Shown: one piece after another, positions 42,374 through 51,900 of the stretch
Layout: each line of letters begins with the position of its first letter
Numbering within the stretch: the stretch's first letter is position 1
Assembly (NCBI GenBank): GCA_017523925.1
Contig: JAFWVQ010000048.1
Coordinates: 44,959 to 108,958, forward strand
From: Clostridia bacterium
GTDB taxonomy: Bacteria > Bacillota > Clostridia > Christensenellales > CAG-138
DNA: 64,000 nt
Direction: 5' to 3'
Translations under genes and position numbers: made by a program
Notes under the pieces: generated by a model
What the model saw: only the letters and a program-made list of their open reading frames with translations
Told to the model about the DNA's origin: nothing
The model's database searches: none

Positions 42374-43915
42374 ATGAGCGCTCCGAAGATCTCGGTAATA
42401 ATACCCGTCTACAATTCCATGCAAACGCTTTTAAGGTGCGCGGACTCGGTGCTCACTCAGAGCCTGAGCGAGCTTGAGGCGATCTTTGTGGACGATCGCA
42501 GCACGGACGGCTCGCTTGCGCTTATCGAGGAATATGCGCGGCGCGATGCGCGCGTTCGGGTGATCCCGCTTGAAAAAAACGCAGGCGCCGGAAATGCGCG
42601 AAACGTCGGTATCGAGGCGGCGCGCGGCGAATACCTCGCGTTCGTGGATTCGGACGATGCGATAGCCCCCGATTTTCTTGAGCTTCTGTATGACGCTGCT
42701 TCCAAGAGCGGCGCGGACGTTATCAAGGGCTCCTGCCTCGATTTGCGCGAGGACGGCATCGGCGACGACTGCAGCGTTGAAAGGATGGGCTTTTCAAACA
42801 ACATGTTCATGGGCTTGCTGAACTCGCGGCGCAGGATGTTTCTTGTTTTCAACACTCGGCATTTTTCGGCGATATTCCGCCGCTCGTTCATCCTCGGAAA
42901 CGGGATACGCTACGGTTCCACCGCCGTTGGGGAGGACAGCACCTTTCTTTTGAAGGTCGGCGTATTCGCGGGCTCGATCAGGTTTGTGCAGAATGCGGTG
43001 TATCGCCATTATCTGCGCCCCTCTTCGCTCACCTACTCGCTTTCATTGGAGCGGTTCGACGCCGTTTTCGGCGCGCTCGTCGAGCAGCTTGAATTTCTCG
43101 AAACAGCGGGCGTGGATACGGAGTCGGCCGCAGCCTTCATTGCCAAGAAGTTCGCCTTTGCGCTGAGGCTGCAGCTTCACCTGCGCACGCTCGAAGGCTT
43201 CGGCGACTATGCGGAGAGCTTCGCAAAGAGGGTCTATGAGCTTGCAAGCGGCTGCAGATACGCGGAGCTGCTGCCCAAGCGCGATTACGCCGTGGGAGTT
43301 TTTCTGCGTTCACACGGCGAGACGAATATCGTGGCGTTCGGACCTGCCTTCAGCTTGGCCGACAATATCGAGCTGCGGCTCGCCGATCTGAGGCGGCTTG
43401 CCGAGCATCTTGCCGAGGAGCGCTTCAACACGGACGAAGGAATGCTCTATCTGTATCAAGCCATGACCTATATCCTGACGCACCCGCCCTGCTCCGAAAC
43501 AAGGCCGCTGATGGATTTCAGAGCCTCTATGATCGAAAGCATGCATCAAGCGCTTGCCGCCGTCAACACGCCCGAGCTGCTTGCGCGTATGCACATCGGC
43601 GTTAGGGCGATAGCGGAGTACGGCGCGGACATCTTCCCACCCTATCACATTGCGGGCATCACCCAAAAAGCTGACCTGCTCCTCGCTGAGCTTGAAAACA
43701 CTGTTAAGATATACGACGGGCACCCGGACGCCGCCCCGGAATACCTTATCCATGCCGATTCGCTTCGGGACATGGTGCTGTGGGTCTCTCTTGCGATCGC
43801 GAAGAAAATGCCCGAAAAATCAAAGTTTCTTTTGAGACAGTCGGAGCTGCTTGCTGAAAGGCTTAGGCCGTTCAAGCAGAAGCCCGCGGAAGGCGGAGGA
43901 AGCGATGAAGCCTGA
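42374..43915 (+). CDS. Family 2 glycosyltransferase
   Basis: 513 residues, start after AAGGAGGATCGGG. N-terminal GT-A domain (PKISVIIPVYNSMQTLLRCA, VDDRSTDGSLALIEEYARRD, DSDDAIAPDFLELLYDAA), then a helical C-terminal half of about 300 residues found also in the next gene. It ends overlapping the next start by 11 bp. Confidence 0.9.
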   Translation: MSAPKISVIIPVYNSMQTLLRCADSVLTQSLSELEAIFVDDRSTDGSLALIEEYARRDARVRVIPLEKNAGAGNARNVGIEAARGEYLAFVDSDDAIAPDFLELLYDAASKSGADVIKGSCLDLREDGIGDDCSVERMGFSNNMFMGLLNSRRRMFLVFNTRHFSAIFRRSFILGNGIRYGSTAVGEDSTFLLKVGVFAGSIRFVQNAVYRHYLRPSSLTYSLSLERFDAVFGALVEQLEFLETAGVDTESAAAFIAKKFAFALRLQLHLRTLEGFGDYAESFAKRVYELASGCRYAELLPKRDYAVGVFLRSHGETNIVAFGPAFSLADNIELRLADLRRLAEHLAEERFNTDEGMLYLYQAMTYILTHPPCSETRPLMDFRASMIESMHQALAAVNTPELLARMHIGVRAIAEYGADIFPPYHIAGITQKADLLLAELENTVKIYDGHPDAAPEYLIHADSLRDMVLWVSLAIAKKMPEKSKFLLRQSELLAERLRPFKQKPAEGGGSDEA

Positions 43916-45437
43916 GATATCGGTGATAATGCCCGTTTACAACGGTGAAAAGAATATCCGCGCCACCGTCGAAGCGGTCCTTGCGCAGACCTTTCCCGAT
44001 ATAGAGGTCATCGTGCTGGACGATCACAGCACGGACGGCACCGCGCGGCTGATCGAGGAATACTCGGAGCGGGACGAGCGGCTGCGCCTCATTCGTCTTG
44101 ATGAGAACGGCGGGCAGGGGCGCGCGCGGAATATCGGCATCGAGGCCGCACGGGGGCGCTATCTTTCGTTCATTGACGCGGACGACCTTATCGCGCCGGA
44201 TTTTCTCGAGCTTTTGTATAATAGAGCGATCGAGACCGGTGCGGAGGTCGTAAAGGGACGCGCTTGCAAGGTGCCGGAGGGCGCCGATCCGAATGACCGC
44301 TCGGTGCAGCTGACGAGGAATGTAAACCGCATCATCGCCGAGGCCATGCGCGGCGGCGGGAGAGGCTTCTTCTGCTTCGCCTCGGAGCATTGGAGCGCCA
44401 TTTACAGCCGCGATTTCATAACGGAGCACGGCATACGCTACGGCAGCTCGAGGGTGCATCAGGACACCACTTTTCTTCTGATGCTCGCCGCATACCTGAC
44501 CCGCATCGAGATCGTTGACGAAGCGGTTTACTACTACATCCAGCGCAGCGGCTCCTCCATCCATTCATACGACGAAAAGCGCTTCTTCGCCGCGCTCGAC
44601 GCGCTTGAGGAGCAAATCGAATTCATCAATAAAAGCAGCCTGCCCTTTTCCTTCTATTTCGGCCACTGCAAATTCTCGCTGCTCTTTGCGCTTGCCCTTC
44701 ACTCCCATCTGAGAGGGAGCATGACGGCTTCGGCATCGGAAGCGGCGGCGAAGCGGCTGTTTAATGTCGCGATGCGCTACCGTTACATAGACAAGCTTGC
44801 GCCGAGCCACTACGCGCTGAATGCGTTCGTGGTTTCGGGCGGAAGGGACAATATCGCAATCGACGGGCGCATCGTCGGGCTTGAGGACAACACGGTTTGG
44901 CAGCTCGATGCGCTGGACAGGCTTGTGGAGCATATAAACCTTGAAGCGCAGAGCGGCGATAGGGCGCTTGCGTATCTGGAAGGTGCGCTCTCCCAAATGT
45001 ACACCTTTGCTTTCGTCGATGCACATGCCGCGGCGCCCGAGAGGTACGATCTGCTGTCGGAGCGGGTACGCCGCAGCCTAATGCGCCTTGAAAACAAGGC
45101 CGCGCTTGCAAAGCGCTGTCCCCAGTGCCACTGCCTCGTTGAATACGGTCGGGATATCTTCATCCACCACCGTTACTTAAACGAAAACGCGGCGATCGAG
45201 ATGCCAAGCGCGCTTGTAGAGCAGGTCTCGAGGATCAACGCGGTCCTCGACGAGCACGATCTGCCGCTGTATCGGTCCTATGCAAACGATAGGATCGACT
45301 GTGCGTTCAAGACCATAGTGGGCCTGCGTTTGGACAAGGAAAGCATGGCTGCGCCGCTTATCGCGAGGCTGATGGCGGAGGCGGAGAAGCTCAAAAGAAG
45401 AACGGCTGCCGACGCCGAGCGGCGGAACGCGCCCTGA
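43905..45437 (+). CDS. Family 2 glycosyltransferase
   Basis: 510 residues from MKPEISVIMPVYNGEKNIRA; GGCGGAGGAAGCG precedes this ATG inside the upstream gene. DDHSTDGTARLIEEYSERDE and DADDLIAPDFLELLYNRAIE mark the GT-A donor site. A paralogue of the previous two genes (all share EHWSAIY/RHFSAIF and GIRYGS blocks), which suggests local duplication. Confidence 0.9.
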   Translation: MKPEISVIMPVYNGEKNIRATVEAVLAQTFPDIEVIVLDDHSTDGTARLIEEYSERDERLRLIRLDENGGQGRARNIGIEAARGRYLSFIDADDLIAPDFLELLYNRAIETGAEVVKGRACKVPEGADPNDRSVQLTRNVNRIIAEAMRGGGRGFFCFASEHWSAIYSRDFITEHGIRYGSSRVHQDTTFLLMLAAYLTRIEIVDEAVYYYIQRSGSSIHSYDEKRFFAALDALEEQIEFINKSSLPFSFYFGHCKFSLLFALALHSHLRGSMTASASEAAAKRLFNVAMRYRYIDKLAPSHYALNAFVVSGGRDNIAIDGRIVGLEDNTVWQLDALDRLVEHINLEAQSGDRALAYLEGALSQMYTFAFVDAHAAAPERYDLLSERVRRSLMRLENKAALAKRCPQCHCLVEYGRDIFIHHRYLNENAAIEMPSALVEQVSRINAVLDEHDLPLYRSYANDRIDCAFKTIVGLRLDKESMAAPLIARLMAEAEKLKRRTAADAERRNAP

Positions 45438-45515
45438 CGGTCCGCCTTGCCGCAGCCAGGCGCAAAGCGCGAAACGGGCGCGGCATTTCATTTGGGGATG
45501 CGCGGCTTTTGTGCC

Positions 45516-45544
45516 TTGAAAACGCCCTCATGCTGTGCTAAAAT
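45516..45544 (+). promoter_or_regulatory. Promoter of the Arg-rich mini membrane protein
   Basis: TTGAAA (45516-45521), 17-bp spacer, TAAAAT (45539-45544), about 31 nt before the GTG start at 45576. Confidence 0.75.
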
Positions 45545-45575
45545 AACATGACGGCAAAAGCACGGAGGACTGAGG

Positions 45576-45842
45576 GTGAAGAAGAAGCTCGGATCAAGGC
45601 GCATAAGGCGCGTTCGGCGCGTCAAAATAAAGCGCAGGCCGGTTCGCCGCGCCCGCCGCGTCTCCGCTCGCCCCGCAAGAAAAAGCCCGCGAAGCAGGCC
45701 GCGCCGCGTCAAAAGCCCCTCGTCAAGAAGGCGCATCAGGCTCGAAGCGGCGGATATCCCGCTTCTTTTCTGCCTTTTCGCGCTGCTCGGCGGCATCGCG
45801 CTGCTTTTATATCTGCACTTCGCCAAGGGGCTCGTATTCTGA
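45576..45842 (+). CDS. Arg/Lys-rich single-span membrane protein
   Basis: 88 residues from a GTG with GGAGG 7 nt upstream and a 17-bp-spaced promoter. Residues 1-58 are about half Arg/Lys (KKKLGSRRIRRVRRVKIKRR...), then a single membrane span (IPLLFCLFALLGGIALLLYL) near the C-terminus. A highly basic cytosolic tail on a membrane anchor could bind nucleic acid or the membrane surface. Not recognised. An overlapping longer ORF in another frame lacks a ribosome site. Confidence 0.5.
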   Translation: MKKKLGSRRIRRVRRVKIKRRPVRRARRVSARPARKSPRSRPRRVKSPSSRRRIRLEAADIPLLFCLFALLGGIALLLYLHFAKGLVF

Positions 45843-45940
45843 CGCTTGCCGCGCCGCCCCTGCCGCCCGTTCCGTCCGCGCCGCTTCACGCTTTGCCGTG
45901 GAAAGAGCGAATGACCGAAAAACCCGAAAGGAACCGAAAT

Positions 45941-46042
45941 ATGAACAACTCGAAAAACGTCGTCCGCATCGTGTGCCTTATCCTTGCCGCGCTGTTCGTG
46001 CTCTCGCTTATCATAGTTCCGCTGATCTCGCTGCTCGGCTAA
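45941..46042 (+). CDS. 33-residue membrane miniprotein
   Basis: GAAAGGAACCGAAAT precedes the ATG. The product begins MNNSKNVVRIVC and continues as one hydrophobic helix to SLLG. Similar in form to DUF4044/Prli42-type miniproteins of Firmicutes, which associate with membrane stress complexes; the resemblance is only in size and layout. Confidence 0.5.
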   Translation: MNNSKNVVRIVCLILAALFVLSLIIVPLISLLG

Positions 46043-46336
46043 CGCAGCCGCCGACAGGCTGCGCCGCCCCGGGCAAAACGGCGGCGCATTCCGGACCGCC
46101 CGCGCCTTCTGTGAACCTCCCTGCGCGGCGCTTTTTGGGTTCGCGGCGCGCCGATCCCGCCGATCCCCCGTGGCGGAGCCCTGTTTTTCACTGTTTCGCT
46201 TTTGCTTTTTCAGCTTTCCGCAGCTTTCGCCGTTTCCCTTTTCGCCATCCACGCATTTTACGCAGTTTTGCTTTTTCTATATCGGTTTTACCGCCATTCG
46301 GCGTTAAAATAATAAACTAACGATAGGAGTTTGATT
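46043..46336. other. Intergenic region before the CAP-dockerin gene
   Basis: No gene supported. A TTAAAATAATAAAC segment at about 46301-46314 may supply the -10 for the CAP gene; no good -35 was seen. Confidence 0.4.
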
Positions 46337-47254
46337 ATGAAAAGATCCCTCGCGATCATCACCGCTCTCATTATGTGCCTCGCGCTCTGCCTTCCCGCAG
46401 GCGCGGCAAGGCTCCAAGCCGATGCGCCCCTCTCCGTTCGCGGCGTGCCTTCCGAAGTGCCTGCCTCCGCGCAGGAGTGGGAGGTGCTCCGCCTCGTCAA
46501 CATCGAGCGCATGAACGACGGTTCGCTCCCTCTCACCATGTTCTCCGCGATGCAGACCGCAACGGATATACGCGCGCTGGAGCTATTCCAGAGCTTTTCC
46601 CACACCAGGCCGGACGGCACGAGCTGCTTCACCGTGTTTGACGAGGTCGGCATCGAATGGTCGAACGTCGGCGAAAACATCGCCGCCGGTCAGCAGACCC
46701 CCGCAGCCGTGATGAACAGCTGGATGAACAGCTCGGGTCACCGCGCAAACATTCTCAGCCCCGACTTCAAGCATATCGGCGTTGGCTATACCTACAGCTC
46801 CGGAACGCAGTACGGCGCATACTGGGTGCAGCTTTTCTGCACCGGCTTCAACTGCCATTACACCTCGTTTGAGATACTCGGCGAGGCCGATATGAGCACC
46901 TCGGTGGACGGGCTCGAGCTTGCGGGCAGATTCACCTGCGGCGAGGGCTATTGCTATATGCCGCTGACCTCGGCGATGTGCGTTGGCGACAGCACGGCGA
47001 ACGGCGTTCGCACGCTGACCTTCTCCTGCTTCGGACTCACCGCCGCGGTAAGCGCAAGCAGCTCGCTCCAGCTTGGGGACGTTGACGGCGACGGCACTGT
47101 CTCCATCTCCGACGCGCTGCTCGCGATGCGCCACGCGATGGGCGTGATCAGCCTGCCCGCCGACCGCTTCGAGCGCGCGAACATCGACGGCGACGGCGAC
47201 GTGGATATCTCCGACGCGGTGAGCATCCTCAGGCTCGCGATGGGGATAGTTTAA
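46337..47254 (+). CDS. Secreted CAP (SCP/PR1) domain protein with dockerin
   Basis: 305 residues from MKRSLAIITALIMCLALCLP, AGGAG upstream, signal cleavage after AGA. Residues about 40-170 are a CAP domain: RLVNIERMNDGSLPL, FSHTRPDGTSCFTVFDE, GENIAAG, MNSSGHRANILSPDFKHIG. CAP proteins are extracellular, often with unknown or lipid/wall-related roles. The C-terminal 65 residues are a type I dockerin (GDVDGDGTVSISDALLAMRH and NIDGDGDVDISDAVSILRL). It could dock to the two-cohesin protein at 22914-27416. Confidence 0.9.
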   Translation: MKRSLAIITALIMCLALCLPAGAARLQADAPLSVRGVPSEVPASAQEWEVLRLVNIERMNDGSLPLTMFSAMQTATDIRALELFQSFSHTRPDGTSCFTVFDEVGIEWSNVGENIAAGQQTPAAVMNSWMNSSGHRANILSPDFKHIGVGYTYSSGTQYGAYWVQLFCTGFNCHYTSFEILGEADMSTSVDGLELAGRFTCGEGYCYMPLTSAMCVGDSTANGVRTLTFSCFGLTAAVSASSSLQLGDVDGDGTVSISDALLAMRHAMGVISLPADRFERANIDGDGDVDISDAVSILRLAMGIV

Positions 47255-47405
47255 CGGCCGCGCTCCGAAAGGCCACGGACCCGCCTCGGGATGAGCGCCG
47301 AGCAGGGTGGAGCGCGGAAGGTTTTTTCCGCGCTTTCTTCCGCGCTTTCTCCCGTGATTTATAAAAAACGCGCGCATCCGCGTGTAAAACCCCAAAAAAC
47401 GCTCC

Positions 47406-47448
47406 AAAAGCCGAAAATATACCCTTTTTAGGGCTTTTTTCGGCTTTT
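47406..47448 (+). terminator. Terminator of the CAP-dockerin gene
   Basis: AAAAGCCGAAAA (47406-47417) pairs with TTTTCGGCTTTT (47437-47448), with a smaller CCC/GGG hairpin inside. The A- and T-rich arms make it usable in both directions. Confidence 0.65.
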
Positions 47449-47544
47449 CATATTGAAAAGCATATGTTATAATTTAGCGGCAAGCACGGCAAAGCCGTTT
47501 TTGCGAAAAAAGACAATTAAAACCTATTTAAAAGGAGATTTACC

Positions 47545-48534
<990 letters not shown>

Positions 48535-48562
48535 GAGCCGCACGGCATAATAAAGCCTTTTC

Positions 48563-48594
48563 CGGCGCATCCTTCGGGGTGCGCCGATTTTTTT
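48563..48594 (+). terminator. Terminator of argF
   Basis: CGGCGCATCC-TTCG-GGGTGCGCCG hairpin with a TTCG loop followed by ATTTTTTT. Confidence 0.95.
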
Positions 48595-48632
48595 ACGAAA
48601 CGCGGAAGCTATGCGGAGGACGCATGCTTCAA

Positions 48633-48666
48633 AAATACCCCCGAGGCACGCGCCTCGGGGGTATTT
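48633..48666 (-). terminator. Terminator of the vWA/small-peptide operon
   Basis: Perfect 15-bp inverted repeat AAATACCCCCGAGGC / GCCTCGGGGGTATTT with a 4-nt loop; on the minus strand it ends in TATTTTTG. It lies 19 bp past the small-peptide stop. Confidence 0.9.
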
Positions 48667-48684
48667 GCATTCGGGCTCACCCAA

Positions 48685-48918
48685 TCAGGAGGTAAAGAGA
48701 ATCGTGGTGGCGCCGTCGGGGTTATGGTAGCACACGTATTCATCGCCGGTAAAGAAGCATATATCGGGATTATTGAATACCGGTCCTCCCAGGCCGACAT
48801 CTATCGCGCAGGAATACTCGTCACCGGAGGTGTACTCGTTGCTGTTGCAGCCCGCGGTAATAACGGCAGAGGTCTTCAGGTTCTCAACATAGACCATGGG
48901 TTTGCTGTATTTCTTCAT
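48685..48918 (-). CDS. Small Cys-containing peptide, possible modified-peptide precursor
   Basis: 77 residues from MKKYSKPMVYVENLKTSAVI; AGGAG lies 10 nt upstream. The N-terminus KKYxKPxVxVENLxTSAVITAGC resembles leaders of small peptides common in Clostridia; the rest is acidic with four Cys and repeated TSGDEYSC / TGDEYVCY motifs. It starts 19 bp after the vWA gene stop, in the same transcript. No maturase gene is adjacent; the radical SAM cluster is 9 kb away. Role unknown. Confidence 0.65.
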   Translation of the reverse strand: MKKYSKPMVYVENLKTSAVITAGCNSNEYTSGDEYSCAIDVGLGGPVFNNPDICFFTGDEYVCYHNPDGATTILFTS

Positions 48919-48937
48919 AGAATAATCTTCTCCTTTG

Positions 48938-51900
48938 TCAATTGGCAAGGGATGCTCTCATTACAAACAAGGCATCGGTGACGTCGATCTCGCCGTCGCG
49001 GTTATAATCGGCACAATATCTTCCGTAGATATCAAGACCGGTGTCCTGCCCAAGCGAGCAGCGCATGATCAGCAGCGCGTCCATGATGTCCGCAACGCGG
49101 TCATGGTTCGCATCGCCGTCAACGCCCGCAAGCACCGCTTCCGCAAACAGAAGCGTGTCGGCATTGGAGGTGATGTAGGTAAGCTCGCTGTCGTTGAACG
49201 AGCCTGCGCCGCGCAGCGCCTGCGTTCTGACGGTTCCGCTTGTGGCGGGTGCTGCGGCATCGCCGCGCATGGGAACGATGTTGTGCTGATCGGTGGAGGA
49301 GCCGTTGTAGGTGGTGCTGAGGCTGACGGTCTGACCCGAGACTACGAAATGCACGACTCCGCCCGCAGCAAGGGAAACATTCGCTGCACCGCCGCTGGGA
49401 TAAAGCCACCAAATGCGGTTGTTCCACACCCTCTTGAAGAAGATGCCGATCCTGTAGCCGCCCGGCTCAACCTCTATCTTGTAAGTCTGATTCCTATCGT
49501 TTACCGTTGCGCTCAAATCATTGACCGCGGCGGAGGGAATGGAATTTACAAGCGTGCCGGTATTGGTCACATAATGCTGCGACTGCGTAATGTGATTGTT
49601 GTTGCTCGGAGCCTGCGGAATGGTGCCGAAGGTGGTATCCGTGCTTACAAGCAGCTGTCCGCCAAGCTCGTACATAGAGTGCGCATCCTGGAAGGTGAAG
49701 TAGATCGTTGCCATCTGCTTCTTATAATAAGCCGCATATATGGTCGTATCCTCGGTTATCTCGCCGAAGGTATACAGCCAGCCGCCGGCGGCGCTGCTGC
49801 CGATCTCCCAGCCGTGATCGGGAGCGGGCACGTTGGGCCAGGTGAAGGTGCTGCCATTGGGGAGCGTGATCCCGTTGTGGAGAATGGTTCCCCTGTTCAC
49901 AACTACGGCTGCAACGGGCGCAGCGCCTTCTTTGGGCACAAACTGCACGGTGCAGGTCTCCTGAATGTTCTGCTCATCCTCATAGTAGTAGGTAACTATG
50001 TAGGGCGTGTTGTTATGGGAGGAGGGGATGATGCCGCCGTTGTAGTCATGGCTGTATACCTTGCCGGGCCTTGCGAGCTGCTCCTCGGTGGGGAAATCGC
50101 TCTCCTGCAGCCTGTTGCCGACGGTGAAGCCCTCGATCCTCTTGATAAGGTTGCCCTCATCATCTCTGAACTCGATATCGCGCGTTGTGTACACGATGTT
50201 TTCCGCATTCTCGATGAACTTGACGTTCACAAGCGAGAGCACGCGATGATCGCCCACCGCACCGGCTTCGCTTGCATCGATATAGGCGGAGATGATGACG
50301 TGTCCGTTCGGCGAGGGGTTTCCGGTGCCATAGATCACGCCGTTCGTTTCACGGATAACGTCGGTAACGTCGTAATACATCTCGGTGGAGGACTGAACCA
50401 CCGCAACGTGCCTGCCGTTTACGTGCAGATGCACCTTGCCGTAGGGAGCCTTCGCGCTGATGTGCAGCCTTGAGGTAGTGTTGTTCCACTCCTTAAGGGT
50501 GAACGCAAACGCCTGCTGGGTTTCGGGGATATCGCCATCACCGTGTATATGGGTGGGCATGAGGTAGGTTTCGTTGTTCGGGCCGAAGGTTTCGTAGTTC
50601 TCCACCTTAACGGGCCTCGTGGGGTCGTAGCCATCGAAGGCGTCGATATAGATGATGCCGTTGATGGCGTACACGGGCTTGCCCTCGCTGTCGTAAACGG
50701 TGTTGCCCTCATCGTCGGTCATGGGAACGTACTGCTCGGGATCAAGCAGAATGTCGCGGATCTGGCGGTACTGGGGCGCAAGCTCTCCCGCTTCCTCGTA
50801 GGCGCGCCTGTCAATAGCGGTGATGCCCTCTCCGGTGCGGGGCTCATACACGCGGATGCTGTCCAGATACGCGTTGAAGGTGCCGTATACGGGCGCATCA
50901 TTGCGCGTGGAGCTGACGCTGCTTTCGGCGCTGTAATCGGAAGCATTCACAAGCTGATAATCCACCTCCGGCAGGCCGGGGATCTTAACTCCCTCGATCG
51001 CGGCGGGGTCGTAGGACGACTTGCCGTCCTTGGTTTTGGGCGTGTGATCGAACACCTTGTGGTAAACGGGCGAAATGTATACGTCGTAGCCCTGGGGATC
51101 GAACAGCAGTCCGGTCACGCGGAGCACGGGGATCTGGTGCAGGGTCTTTTCGTACTGATTCTCCGCATCGCCGTAATAGGTATCCACTATGAGATGCGCA
51201 TAGTTCGCTCCGGCGGTGCCATCCGCATAATTGCGGGGCAGGCTGTGGGGCACAACGTCCACCGCAAGCACGCCGGTATCCGCGCCGCTGCGGGAGAGGA
51301 TATCGAAGCCGGTGCCGGTGAAGCGGAAATGCGCCACGGGCCACTGAGCGGTTTTGCTCATTACGGCGTCCAGATACGCCTGGTCAACAACGATATGGGC
51401 GGTTGCCGCGTTGCTGTCGCCATGGGTTTCAACGTTGTATTCATCCTCGTAGCCATAGACGATATTATCTATGCCCTGCCTTGCGGTTTCTTTGCCGGCG
51501 CCCGCAAGCCGCCATTCGCTGTGTTCAAGCTCAACGAAGTCGGAAGCCTTCTCGCCGTCCCTCGTGGAGGCCTTGTTGTATCTGAGGTTATTCTCCTCGT
51601 AGTGAACGTTGGTGGCGGGCAGGAAGGTGAGCTTGCACCATTCGTAGGTATCGTCGTCAAGCTGAAGCAGCGCGCCGACCACGAAGTCGCTGTGGCTGAT
51701 CTGCTTGATGGAGAACACCACGCCGTTGTCCGCATCCTGGTGATCCTGCGCAGCGGCGGTGAACAGAACGCCGTCCTCATCGCTCGTGCTGTATTCTTCG
51801 GAGTAGGCATTCACGTTCTGCTGCTTATAGGGAGCGTCCAGCGCAAGCACGGCCTTAACGTCGTGCCCGTTCTTTCCGAAGAAGTGTTCGGGATTCTCCT

